Of a stretch of DNA of 64,000 nucleotides, positions 36,292 to 46,636 are shown piece by piece. The notes below the pieces were generated by a model. That model ran no database searches. It saw only the letters and a program-made list of their open reading frames with translations, and was not told the DNA's origin. Position numbers and translations under genes: made by a program. The first letter of the stretch is position 1, and every line of letters begins with the position of its first letter. Origin of the DNA: Cladorrhinum sp. PSN259 (lineage: Eukaryota; Ascomycota; Sordariomycetes; Sordariales; Podosporaceae); contig MU867082.1 in assembly GCA_033725935.1 (NCBI GenBank), positions 246,949 through 310,948 of the forward strand, written 5' to 3'.

Positions 36292-37554
36292 ATGGGTGTT
36301 GATTCGACAAATCACAAGCGCAGGGAAAGGGATCAGAAATCCAGGTCCAGATCACGGACAAGGACAAGGCGAGATGATGATGGTGATGATGAGAGTTACA
36401 GGAAGAGGAGAAGGTCAAGATCAAGATCGAGGTCAAGGACGAGGCGTGATGACGACAGGCATAAGAAGCGGAGGAGTTCGAGGTCGAGGTCGAGGTCGAG
36501 GTCTCATGAGAGACACCACCGGAAAAGAGAGAGGCGGATCAGGGATGATGGTGATGATGATGATGGGGAGAGGAGACATCGTCATCACCGCCACCACCAC
36601 CATAAACACTCATCATCACGCAAAGCGGAAGCAGAAACGGCGCCCAGAACTCTCCCCTTCGACGCCCGTCAGCTGTCCTTCAAATCAGACTTTGACACCT
36701 TCAAACCCCTCTTCGCCTACTACCTCGACCTTCAAAAGCAACTAGACATCCGCTCGCTCTCCGAAACTGAACTTTTGGGGAGATGGAAGAGCTTTTTGGG
36801 CAAGTGGAACAAGGGCGAACTGTCAGAGGGGTGGTACGATCCCGAGATGTTTCACTGGGCCGTCGACGAGTTCAAGAATCTGGCTGCTGCACGTCCTGTT
36901 CCACCAACTGCTGCTCAACTTGACGCCAACACCACCAACACTGCCGACAGCCCCAATGACAGGCTGAATGAGAAAGGGGAGGGTGATGGTGAAAGTGAAG
37001 ACGACTCAGAAGACGAATTCCTCCCCCCACCGCCTCCCACTCTCCCGGGGTCTGTTTCCCACAACCCCCACGCGCCAACGATCCCTTCGGCCTTTGACCT
37101 AGAATCCCGCTCCGAATTACTGGCCGCTGACAAGTTTCGTTCCGTCCAACTCGAGAAGCAATCCCGCAAGGCGTTTCAGTCGGAGAAGAACGCGACGCTG
37201 GAAGAACTCGCGCCCAAACCGGACCCGGGCTCTCACGAGAGGAAACTGGAGAAGAAACGGGCCCTGACCTCTACTCTCAAGTCCTTTGCCCAGGAGAAGG
37301 ACTCGGGTGTCGAAGAAGTAAAAGAAGAAGATTTGCTTGGCGGCGGCGACGGTATAGAAGAGCATAAATTGCTTGAGAGGAAGAAACAAGAAAAAAAGAG
37401 GCAGAGGATGAGCAGGAGGGATGAGGAGGAGTTGCTTAGGAGGGAGGAGAGGAGGGAGAGGGTCAAAGAGTTTAGGGAGAGGGAGGAGAGGACCATGATG
37501 GGGTTGGTTGCGCTGGCTAGGGAGAGGTTTGGGAATGGGGAGGGGAGTGGGTAG
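36292..37554 (+). CDS. Arg/Ser-rich protein of unknown function
   Basis: A 420-aa single-exon protein. Residues 10-85 are an RS domain (repeated RSRSRSR and RTRRDDD blocks, encoded partly by GAGGTC-type repeats); 85-110 hold an acidic patch and a His tract. A conserved-looking core follows at about 120-195 (FDARQLSFKSDFDTFKPLFAYYLDLQ, then GRWKSFLGKWNKGELSEGWYDP). A P-rich acidic linker and a long charged helix with KKRQR and RREERRERVKEFRERE complete it. RS domains mostly mark splicing factors, so a nuclear RNA-linked role is inferred. I recall fungal relatives that carry an 'RNA helicase HEL117' label, but there are no helicase motifs here, so I do not use that name. Confidence 0.75.
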   Translation: MGVDSTNHKRRERDQKSRSRSRTRTRRDDDGDDESYRKRRRSRSRSRSRTRRDDDRHKKRRSSRSRSRSRSHERHHRKRERRIRDDGDDDDGERRHRHHRHHHHKHSSSRKAEAETAPRTLPFDARQLSFKSDFDTFKPLFAYYLDLQKQLDIRSLSETELLGRWKSFLGKWNKGELSEGWYDPEMFHWAVDEFKNLAAARPVPPTAAQLDANTTNTADSPNDRLNEKGEGDGESEDDSEDEFLPPPPPTLPGSVSHNPHAPTIPSAFDLESRSELLAADKFRSVQLEKQSRKAFQSEKNATLEELAPKPDPGSHERKLEKKRALTSTLKSFAQEKDSGVEEVKEEDLLGGGDGIEEHKLLERKKQEKKRQRMSRRDEEELLRREERRERVKEFREREERTMMGLVALARERFGNGEGSG

Positions 37555-38134
37555 CCTGTCTGTGTAAGGGGGTGGCGATGTGAGAAGGGGTGATGATTAT
37601 GTACTCTGCTTGTGCGTGTGAGAAAAGTATTATGGATTTCTTGTTGTGATCTGTATATCGGGATATATAATGATGCTCTAATACTTTATGAAATATCTAT
37701 ATACAGAGATGTAAGGCAGATACTGAGGATTTGCACAAATTGGATAGTTCGTCCATATCATTGAGGGGGTATCTAAAGTCTTTACTCTATATAATAAATA
37801 TAAAGAACCAGAATCTTTCCAGAATAGAAAACGAAACAAAAAAGCAACCTATAAACTTTTATTTATGCCGGGGGGGGGGGGGGGGGGCGGGGGCGGGGGG
37901 GGGCCGGGGGCGGGGGGGGGGCGGGGGGGCGGGGGGGGGGGGGGGCCGCCGGGGCGGGGCNNNNNNNNNNTAAAAAAAAAATAAAAAAAACCAAAACTTG
38001 TCCCTAACAAAACAACAAAAAAAAAACCAACCAATAAACTTTTTTTTTTCCCCCCCCCCCCCCCCCCCCCCCCTATTCCCACAACCCCCCTTGATTATTC
38101 CCACCTCTCCCCTTTCAGAACCGCCCAACCCCTC
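37555..38134. other. Spacer containing G/C homopolymers and an assembly gap
   Basis: After the RS-gene 3' end comes A/T-rich sequence, then about 90 nt of almost pure G (37869-37960), ten N (37961-37970), an A-rich stretch, and a T run followed by a C run (about 38041-38073). The parts flanking the gap resemble one another (see findings). Nothing here should be read as coding. Confidence 0.85.
37961..37970. other. Assembly gap (10 N)
   Basis: Ten undetermined bases mark a scaffold join; the true gap length is unknown. Confidence 0.99.
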
Positions 38135-38995
38135 TCACTTCTCCTCCTCCGTACACATATCCTCCGGCCACCTCAAAGTCCACCCCGTAACAGTCTTCAA
38201 CACCTCCTCATCGCCCGGATCATTCTCAAAAAGCGGCCTCTCCATCTTCTTCTCCAGCACCTGCGTCACCACGAACCCTTGGCCCCTCGCCATCTCAAAG
38301 AAATTCAAGTCTTTGTGCCTCAACCAAGGCCTGTAGCTGCAAAAAAACACGTACGCCTTGGCGTCCCTCGTTCTTTTCAGCGTCGCCCGCACGGTCTTTA
38401 GCATGTTTCCGTGCTCCGAGTGCCTGAACAGCAGGTCCGCCAGAATGAGCACGTCGAATTTTTTGACTGGTCCATAGTCCTCAGGAAGGTGAGCGATAAG
38501 GTGGGCGGGATCGGCCCCCCAGACGTACCCGTCCGCGCAAATGTTTAGATTGTCTTGGTCCAGCAAATGGCACGAGTAAATGTTCTTCCACATGTTGGAG
38601 ACCAAATCCGGGTCAGGAAAGTCCGTGACCACGACGAACTTGGCGTTTAGCGAGGCGGCCACGATGGAGGGGAGGCCGGCGCCGGCGCCCAGCTCGAGGA
38701 CCGTGCGGTTCGAGACGGTGGTCGAGGGGGAGGACTCGAAAAAGTCAGAGACGACGCGGGCGCCGTTCCAGAGGTGGTGGGCCTCGAGGGGGGAGTGTCC
38801 GACCAGGTGGAGGGTGATGGTCTCCCCGGACAGGGTCGTGTGCTGCTGGGTCGTCGGTGGCGGGGTGGGAGGGTAGTAGTTTTCTGGATCGTTGAAGAGG
38901 TCGAGGTCTGATGCCACCGAGGATGAGTCTGAGGCGTCGTCGTTGTCGTGGTTGTCACCCTCAACTACAAGTTGTGGTGGGTTTGGGTCGGCCAT
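38135..38995 (-). CDS. EFM7/NNT1-like protein methyltransferase
   Basis: A 286-aa seven-beta-strand methyltransferase, single exon. Yeast Efm7 (once called NNT1) methylates the N-terminus and a nearby Lys of translation factor eEF1A in the cytoplasm. Seen: an acidic Ser-rich N-terminus, LVGHSPLEAHHLWNG, the SAM-binding motif I LELGAGAGLPS, a second acidic strand VTDFPDPDLV, the catalytic-side block LADLLFRHSEHGNML, and the late block FFCSYRPWLRHKDLNFFE. Length and motif order match the Efm7 group. The gene ends only about 60 bp from the homopolymer-rich gap, but the frame itself is intact. Confidence 0.9.
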   Translation of the reverse strand: MADPNPPQLVVEGDNHDNDDASDSSSVASDLDLFNDPENYYPPTPPPTTQQHTTLSGETITLHLVGHSPLEAHHLWNGARVVSDFFESSPSTTVSNRTVLELGAGAGLPSIVAASLNAKFVVVTDFPDPDLVSNMWKNIYSCHLLDQDNLNICADGYVWGADPAHLIAHLPEDYGPVKKFDVLILADLLFRHSEHGNMLKTVRATLKRTRDAKAYVFFCSYRPWLRHKDLNFFEMARGQGFVVTQVLEKKMERPLFENDPGDEEVLKTVTGWTLRWPEDMCTEEEK

Positions 38996-39569
38996 TTTGA
39001 GTGTTTTTTTTTGGTGGTGGTGATTTGTGAGTGAGTTTTCCAGTTTTATGTAAACTTCTTAAATGAAAAGGTTGGGTGAGTTTTGAGGGTGAATGTGAAA
39101 ATGAGGGGTGAGATCGTGAGTGAGGGGCAACTCTCACCAGAAGAATAGATAAATGTAAATTATCTGATTATTGCAGTTAAGGTGGAAACTTTGCTGGGAT
39201 GAACCCAGAGCGCAGGAAATGGCAGTTTTAAAACTTGGAAACTGTGGATAATTTGAGCTTCTTAAAGGGTTTAAATATGGAGATGCATTTGTGATGCCCA
39301 AAATCGTCGTCATGTGACTACCCGCACAGTGACCACGACAGCTATCTTCTTTTACATAAACCATATAAAGAGAGTAGGTATCGGAGACAATATGTATTCA
39401 AATTGGTATTAATTATTTAGAGTTCAGCACGAACCCCGATATCATATTAACTGGGACATATCGCCCTCTGTATGATTTGCCATATACTGGAGAATTCCCA
39501 AGAAAGAAACAGATATATGCTAACACGCCCAAAAACCCATGCTAGCGATCACGTATTAAAGAAAATACA
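38996..39569. other. Short spacer
   Basis: About 0.57 kb, AT-rich, holding the EFM7 promoter and the 3' end of the next minus-strand gene. I see nothing else in it. Confidence 0.5.
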
Positions 39570-41563
39570 TTACGGTTGCTCCTTGCGCAAGCTCGGAGGC
39601 CTGCTGGAATATTCGGGCGGTTGTTGGTCAGGCCCCCGCCATCCATCAGACACAAGAAAAGTATCGGGATCCACAGACGAAGTAGTCTCCATAGAAACCC
39701 GACGATAGCTTGGAGGCCGCACAGAAGTTGCACTCGATCCAGATCTCGATCGATAAGACGGCGGTGGTGAATGTGGTGGCGTCGATGCCCCAGACGGGCC
39801 GGCATGAGCTGCTGGCTCAACAGAAGGGGGGTGAATGGCGACAGCCTGCTCCAAGTCTCGGATCTTTTCAAACGTCTCAAATTCGATGGATTCAATCCTT
39901 TTCGCCCGCTTATAATACCAGGTCGTGTTGAGGATTGAGAGAAGGTGAGAAAGCCTGTAATAATGTATAAGTCACACACGTTCTAAGCTCTTCAAAGATT
40001 ATGTGAAGCAACGGACGATGGTATGAGGCTTAGCCAGTACATGCCATCCAAAAATGCGCAGATGACATGTCTCTGGATCTGGAGGTCTCTGTAAAGCAGA
40101 GGCGGGACGCTTTTGCCAAAATATGTGAGGAAGCCATCCTTTTCATAATCTGTACATCAAGTGTCAGCAGTGGACAACAATAGTTGGGCGGCTGGTAATG
40201 TACAACTCACCAAATACTCGAGGATAGAGGTAGCAGTATCCCTGATATGTGCTGTACATCAAGCTGAGCGCATACAGAAACATCCACAAAGACAGCAGAT
40301 CACCAATGATGGTGGTCATGGCAAAATAGCGCCATTTGCTGGCCTCTGTCTTCTTCCAAAGATATAGGAGGACAAGCGCTGAGATGTGGTACATCAAGTT
40401 TACAGAGTTCTGGCAGCGTGTTAGTAAAACGAGGATTTTGATTCAAAGAGAAAGAGTGAGACTGTACAAGCATGCGAACCCATGGTACATTGGTAGCGTA
40501 TGCGTCCCTATCTTCTTGAGAAGAGCGGTCCAGCCAGATTTCCGACGTATCAATGAAGGCGAGAAATAATAAGTAGGTGAAAATGGAGAAGACCAGCTGG
40601 CAGACTCGAACAGTTGTTAAACATATCAAGGGCCAATTCCTAGGCTTCTTGCCGGCGGGCTTCTCTGTTGCTTCGCGATCCATGATTAACTCTGTCCGCT
40701 GTGCCTGTTGTTCTCCGTCTCCTTCGTCTTGTTGCTGCTCGTCACGTCTGAAATACATGCGAAAGAAGAGAACCATAACCATGGTGGGCCAAAAGAACGA
40801 GTGCCTGGCCCAAGGGACGCAGGCAGCCACTTATTTTCAATGATTAGATGGATTAGATCTCAATTGAACTTGTGTGTGTGTGAATTGATTGATGGTTACG
40901 TGTTGTTTCAATGTACAGAATACCAGAGTCACTGAGGCTGTCAGTATGCGAGTTGATGGCCGCCGGTGTGGCAGCAGGCACACCACTCTCCTCCCAAGAG
41001 TCAAAGGCACTCAGAAGGCCAATCAAACCCCTGTCGCCCTTGCCTGTCAGAGTGGCTGTGCACCACCTTTTGGTCCAAAAGTCCAGCGCTCATTTGCGCG
41101 GAAGGTTCCGATTACGCGTCCCTCGCGTAAAGTGGGGGAAGAACCACCCACTGTACAAGCGATAGTCAATATTTCTGCAAGTCTGCCTTGCATTTAAACC
41201 TTTAGGAAAAGCACTCGCTGACCTGAAACATGCCACTGTCATCATGATCCCCAAATTCCCGGTCGCGGGAACATCCGGCGTCTTGTTCTTGTTCTGTAGT
41301 GTATCCGTACAGGAGACATGACAGCACACACAAGTACTCGCTCCGTCCATCACAAGACAACACATACACCGCCCACCAGCACATCTCTTCACGCGTCGGT
41401 GCAACATCGGGAAAGGGGATCAACGGGTTCCAGGGCAGCTCTGCGGCGCATGCAGGTCGTTAGGTGGTGAAAAGACGCCCAAAGTGGTATGGCCCACAAG
41501 AAAATCCCCAAGGAAGGGGAGCACATTGATGAACACAGCCTCCCCCAATGTCCCTCGTTGCAT
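39570..41563 (-). CDS. Multi-pass membrane protein with PPxY-bearing tail
   Basis: The 3' two-thirds are clear: exons about 41038(or 41088)-40900, 40829-40468, 40409-40211, 40149-40041 and 39954-39570, with matching phases (for example the TT-L-AACVPW, VF-D-YEKDG and LDG-M-LSHLL junctions) and branch sites such as CTAATC. They encode hydrophobic helices (FFWPTMVMVLFF; VCQLVFSIFTYLLFLAFI; LMYHISALVLLYLW; IIGDLLSLWMFLYALSLMY), a helix before a tail, and a Pro/Ser-rich C-terminus with three PPxY motifs (PPSY, PPSY, PPEY). PPxY binds WW domains, as in Rsp5/Nedd4 ubiquitin ligases. The 5' part is unresolved: coding-looking pieces lie at about 41563-41446 and 41450-41223, in different frames, and a TGA at 41092-41090 interrupts the frame of the third piece. 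No family name recognised. Confidence 0.65.
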
Positions 41564-41743
41564 GATATGACAGCCCAATGGGATTGAGATGTGGTATCCG
41601 CATCTCGTATGTATGTACATAATCATAATAGCTGGATCTTTCTTTCTTTTCATGTTTTGTTTTGGTTGTTTCGTTTCCTGTCGTTTCTCTCTCCCAGCTG
41701 ATTCTCAACTTCCGAGCGGAAGTTGAGAGAGAACATCGACAAA
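41564..41743. promoter_or_regulatory. Compact divergent promoter
   Basis: Only about 180 nt, or fewer if the minus gene starts further upstream, separate the start codons of two divergent membrane-protein genes. They must share promoter DNA or have overlapping leaders. No defined element was recognised. Confidence 0.4.
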
Positions 41744-43095
41744 ATGTTGTCATCCTCGGCATGGCATTCAATTGCCAGAACATTTCAATTCCTAGGCGCA
41801 CTGTCGTCGACCGCTTTCCATGGCTTCCTAACGATTTGGGTTTACAAGAGGAGGCTTGGACTCTCACAAACTATGCTGATCTTGCAGCTATTGGTAAATA
41901 TGCCGTCCTATCAATTCACAACGTCTCATTACACACAAGTTAATTGACACTTGCCCCTCCAACATAGATCTCTGTCCTCCTCTTGTACACAATATTCGCC
42001 ATGACCCTTCAGAACAAGAAAAAGGGATCCAAGAAATCCAACTGGCTCATTTTTCTGGTAGTATCTGATGTCCTCTTCTGCGGCGTCGTCCTCGGCATAA
42101 TCACCTTGCTCGCCCATGCAGGCCTACCACTCCACTGTGCCGGCCTGACGAGAACCGACTTTAGACTCGACGATGAAGGCCAAATTGGTCCCGAGCCCGG
42201 TTACAGCACAGTACGCTTTAGCAGACAGGATGACACAGAGTTGCCAGGAGGTCTCGACAACTTTTGCGGGTTTGAGCGCTCATATTTTTATGTTTCCAAC
42301 GCACTTGTATTCAGCTACATCATCACGATCGTCATCGCTATGGTCCGCATTGTCGAGCAGCGATTGATCAAGTCATACACACACACGTTTGACGCGGGAG
42401 ACGAGGAAATCAATCTCAAGGACTTGGATGCTTCAGTCGGGGTTCCTTCGACAACGTCACTCTCAACTCCAACACCAGGCACCGCCGAGCTTTCCCAGCA
42501 AAACCTCCAACAACATGCTCCTTCACCGCCCAGTGAGGGGATTATTACTCGCAGTAATTCTCTGCGAAGCACATTCACGACCGCAACCACTTCCACTCAC
42601 TCCGGCCCTTCCAATCGTCCGACTTCCACCGGCGGACCATACCGAAGCAATACAATCCCTAGGAGACCTGTAGGCTCTTCAGGTTTCGGCCATCAGCCGT
42701 CGCAGTCTGTGCAGTCATCATCAGCCACCGGCGGCCCATCATTCACTCCGATTCCCTTATTAGACGAGGAAGATGCATCGTTAGTAGTGTCGGATGGAAT
42801 GAGACATCAGTCTCAGCCTCAGCAGCAACAACAGCAACAACAGCAATCTCAGCATTACCGACAGGGATCACTATCACAGTCCGCACAGTATAACCAGTTC
42901 TCACGAATGCCAATGCTGTTGGAGGAGGACCCTCAGATCTCGGTGGCCAATACTGAGCGGACGGATGCGGATGCGGCGGATGATGCCCATCACGCGTTAG
43001 TGTCGGACGGGATGAGGCCGTCGGCGCCTATGTTGCCGCCTTATGAGCCGGGAAGTAGTGGTACCTTGCAAGGGTATGGGAAGGCTGACAGGTGA
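41744..43095 (+). CDS. Four-TM membrane protein with long cytosolic tail
   Basis: Exons 41744-41893 and 41968-43095 (phase 0 junction QLL-ISV, inside the second membrane helix) give 425 aa. Four hydrophobic helices are visible: about 13-33, 43-63, 78-105 and 150-170, a MARVEL-like layout. A Cys-containing loop (LHCAGL ... NFCGF) lies between helices three and four and would be extracellular or lumenal. The last 240 residues are hydrophilic, rich in S, T, P and Q with a glutamine run near 42829-42845, and contain two similar blocks (DEEDASLVVSDGM and HHALVSDGMRPS). The tail also contains an LPPY sequence. I do not recognise a named family. The compact divergent arrangement with the PPxY membrane gene hints at shared regulation. 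Confidence 0.8.
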
Positions 43096-43887
43096 TGATA
43101 TTCAAGATGAGAAAGGGGCATACACTACTGGGCAAAGAATGGGCGTTTTTATTATTTTTATTTTTTTGTGTTTGGGAGTTTGATGATACCAACTGGGAAT
43201 TTGATGGGCGGTTTTGGCGTCAAAGGGATGGAGCGGGAGGGGAACTAGGGACAGGGGAAATACTACTACTTGCTTGCTCGGAAACACAGCGTAGGGAAAC
43301 AAATTGCTTCAGAGAAGGGATATCGGGATCGGGATCGATCGATCGTCTAACACACGACACGGAATTGGAACCGAATTTGGTTTTCAGGGGAGGAGAAATA
43401 AAAACGACGACAAAATATCTTATCTAATGTTTGATGGCAAAAAGGGGTTTTTGGTTGGATAAACTGCTACTTCGCATAACCCCATACTTACTGTCTGTAA
43501 TCGTTATTTTTTTTAATAAATATGTTTTTAATGTCTTTCAAATAAATAATTTTTTGATCCCTAACGTTTTTCTTCCCCTGCTTCCTTCAAAACTTGAAAT
43601 TGAGTGATTCATTTGGGATGAAAAGAAGACATCAAAAACTGGAATTCGAACTATATATGTACTATTACACCTTGTCCCCTTCGTACAAGTTTGACCACTT
43701 TAATTTTTTCTTCTTTTCTTTGGCGCTTCAATAGAGATCTATTATCTAACATTCTAACACCCCACTTCTTCGCTCATAATCTTGATTAAAGCCAGAACTG
43801 TAATTTCTCTGCAGTATAATATTCTTTCAAATCTTCTATAACTTTATTTGCTTTGCGTTGCGTTGCCTTGCCTTCCATCCCTCATGA
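43096..43887. other. Spacer between convergent genes
   Basis: About 0.8 kb, AT-rich in its right half, with several AATAAA-like polyadenylation signals. I see no gene. Confidence 0.5.
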
Positions 43888-45965
43888 CTATTGATGATGC
43901 TGCTCTTGACCAGCGGCAGGCTCGGCATCATAAGGATCAAACCCCATCCTCCTCCTCGCTTCCCTCCTCACCTTCTCCGCCCCTTCTCCTTGCAGTCCCG
44001 TGGTGGACGTATTCTCTAGAAAGTGAATGGTGAATTCGTCCGGAATGGCCAGGTGCGTCGTCTGCTGGGAAGATCTCAGACTCGTCAAGCGGATCAGCAT
44101 TTCCAACAGAGATAGAGAGGAAGTGACGGTGCCGAAGGGGGACTCGGGTGGTGGTCCTCCAGGAGGAGGCAGGTTAGGCTTCGGGTGGTGGGAAATCAAG
44201 TTTCCGGATGGATTAGAGTGCAACGAGATGTCGCGAAGCTGCCGGAGGATGGAACTGTCTGAGGAGAGGGTGTGGTCTGCTGAGTTTCGGGGTGTATGTT
44301 TCGGTGAGTGATGATGCCTGTGGTGGCCGTTGGGACTGCGGCGAGGGCTGGACTGCGGCTCTTCAGACTGGGCGTCTGAGTCGAGCGTTGAGGTTGAGGA
44401 AGAATCGTTCTCATCATCATCCATGCAGACTTCCAGGGCTAGCCATTCGGGGTCGAGATGGGCTGGGAGATTGGTATTATTCCGTGGACGACGAGGAGAA
44501 GTAGGAAGCCCCCCCATTAACTGGCGGTTGATTTCTTCTTGGTCATCATCGTCATAGTCGGATTCGTAGGCGTCATATGCGATTCGGTTCCCGTTGATTG
44601 CTGAAGCTAAAGAGGATGGTTCTTCTGGGTCCTCGATTGGCGAAGTGGCGCTGAGGTCCCTTTTGAGTAAAAGAACGGGATTGTGGTATCCTTCTTTCGG
44701 GTCGCCAATGTTCAAAATCATACCCGTGTCGGTATAGAAGATTTTGGCAAACTGGTAGATTGGTATCGATTCCCGCATACCGGCCATCTCTACCCCTTCG
44801 AATTCCGTAGCGCTGGTATTTTCGTCGTGGACTCGACCGTCATCTAGGTCCTCGATGATCTCGAGGTGGTAGCTGTACCCATGTTGGGGATATTGCCCAT
44901 TCCCATACCCGTTGGAAACGTTCTTGGAGTGGTATCCTTGGACAGGATCAAACACATGATCCACGGGGGTTCGAAGGAGTCGAACTCGGGCTTTGTGCAT
45001 AACTTCCTGCCAGATTGGTTTCCTTTCTCCTTCCTCGACTCCATATGGCATATGCCTCGGGGTTTCATTGGAACCCCTAGGACTTGCTACTGCCTGGTAT
45101 ATACCATTTGCCAGCTGCAAAGCAGAAGATGGTGATGCTGCCTCTTGTGGCGGCGGTGCCCCTTGAGCATGGCCGAGAAAAAGCATGTACAAAGTGAGAG
45201 TGAATGAAGGTCCGACCTGAATAGGTCCTTTCCCTGTGAAATGCAAATCTCCAAATGAAACCAGGGTACTAGCCTGCATGAGTCTCGAAGGAGAGTAGCT
45301 GAAGCCTTGATGGCCGCTCATGGGAGTGGTCATATTTTGGCCAGATGTGGAAATGGCCAGTTGGATCAGAGGAATGTCCCGATCAATCCTGTCCAGAAGC
45401 CGTTTGATGTCGGCAATTATGAGTAACAACTCGGCATGATGGGCCTCTGACATGCGGCCGGGAACCCGGTTCTGGGCGTAGGCCTGTTCCTCTGCTGCGG
45501 CCGCATTTTGGAGTCTTTTCCCCAGGCGTATGATTTCTTTTTGTAGTGATGTTGCAAGTGGGAGGGCTGCATCTAGAACTGAATTTCCTCGGCCAGATCT
45601 AGAATCATGATATGTTAGTAGGCAATCCTCGTGTATAACTGAGTGCTGATATTGATATTGATATTGATATTGATATAGACTGACTTGAGTTGAATAAGCT
45701 CGATTGCCGGAGAAACAATCTATTTTACAGACAAAAACATGATTGTTAGCAAACTACCATCAAAGAACACTCGGAGTCAAGATACCTTGATGCGGGTGTT
45801 GAGCAACCTCTGCAGGTCTTTAAGCTCTGCATAGACCGTCTTGTCATCGACCGTCTTCAACAAACGGGAACATTGCTGCACTGCATATTTGGATGTGAAT
45901 GCAATCCCGGATCTGATGACAAAGTTGGCAGTGTGAGCTCCAAGCTTTGCTAAGAGTTGATCCAT
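43888..45965 (-). CDS. Ran-GTP-binding protein, Yrb30-like
   Basis: Exons 45965-45786, 45719-45685 and 45598-43888 give 641 aa. The middle exon is only 35 nt and completes IVSPAIELIQLK; the next junction rebuilds the Lys before SGRGN. The family is the fungal Ran-GTP-binding protein group (yeast Yrb30), which binds Ran-GTP and affects its turnover in nucleo-cytoplasmic transport. Recognised blocks: the N-terminal KLGAHTANF and QCSRLLKTVDDK, the SGRGNSVLDAALPLATSL block, YSPSRLMQAS followed by VGPSFTLTLYMLFLGHA, and the C-terminal RREARRRMGFDPYDAEP. The middle is acidic and Ser-rich with a long disordered stretch. Intron 2 is filled with GATATT repeats (about 45646-45676). Naming rests on remembered family blocks, so function is likely but not proven. 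Confidence 0.85.
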
Positions 45966-46636
45966 GATCTGCTGGTCTATTCATTTTACTTGGAGTAAAT
46001 CATGAAAATATAAAGGTCAAAAATTGGATTGTTGATCAAGTTTGACACCACTGGACCGGTCTAAGGTTTAAGGCACCCAATGGATCTCCAATGATTGGGC
46101 CTGCAACAGCAGCGGTGTGGTGAATAAGATTCAATGTCCAGTTCATTTCGCACTGTGCCAAAGTCCCGTGGACTTGGACTCATATCTTTGTCACAGGGGA
46201 CAATATCAATCACAAGGGGCGGGGTCACAGTGCCCCGCACATTCTGGCTTATTGGTAGTCGAACCTTCTTCCCCGCGACTGGGTGGTTGCTCATGGTGGG
46301 GCAGTGCCAAATCTTGCCAGGCTTCCAGGTTTCATTTCGTACAGTTTTGAGATTCGAGCTTGATCCTATTCGCATCTCATCGACCACTCATCTTTGTGAA
46401 GTGGCCCCATTGACTCACCAGTGAATCACTCGGTAAGACGCCGGTCCCGTGGTGCTGCGCTGACAATTTGGAGAAAACAATAAAAAAGAACTTGTTTGGT
46501 TGACCCGATTCGCTTTGGCTTTTTAATTTAGGCCTCGAGAAAAAGAACCCCGCTTCAAAAATCTACCTGTCGCAAAAGTCTCGAGACTCCTGATTCCCCC
46601 ATCGCATTCGCGCTACCAACACACACACGAGACATC
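45966..46636. other. Divergent promoter region of Yrb30-like and SUP35
   Basis: About 0.67 kb between divergent genes. The right part (from about 46490) is the probable SUP35 leader. No specific element was recognised. Confidence 0.5.

Noticed and set aside
35977..36315. 112-codon minus-strand frame overlapping the RS-rich gene start
   Set aside because: Overlaps a better-supported gene and its promoter; no recognised domain.
37868..37960. G-rich stretch as a G-quadruplex regulatory element
   Set aside because: It borders an N gap and shows near-duplicate flanks, so it is more likely a sequencing artefact.
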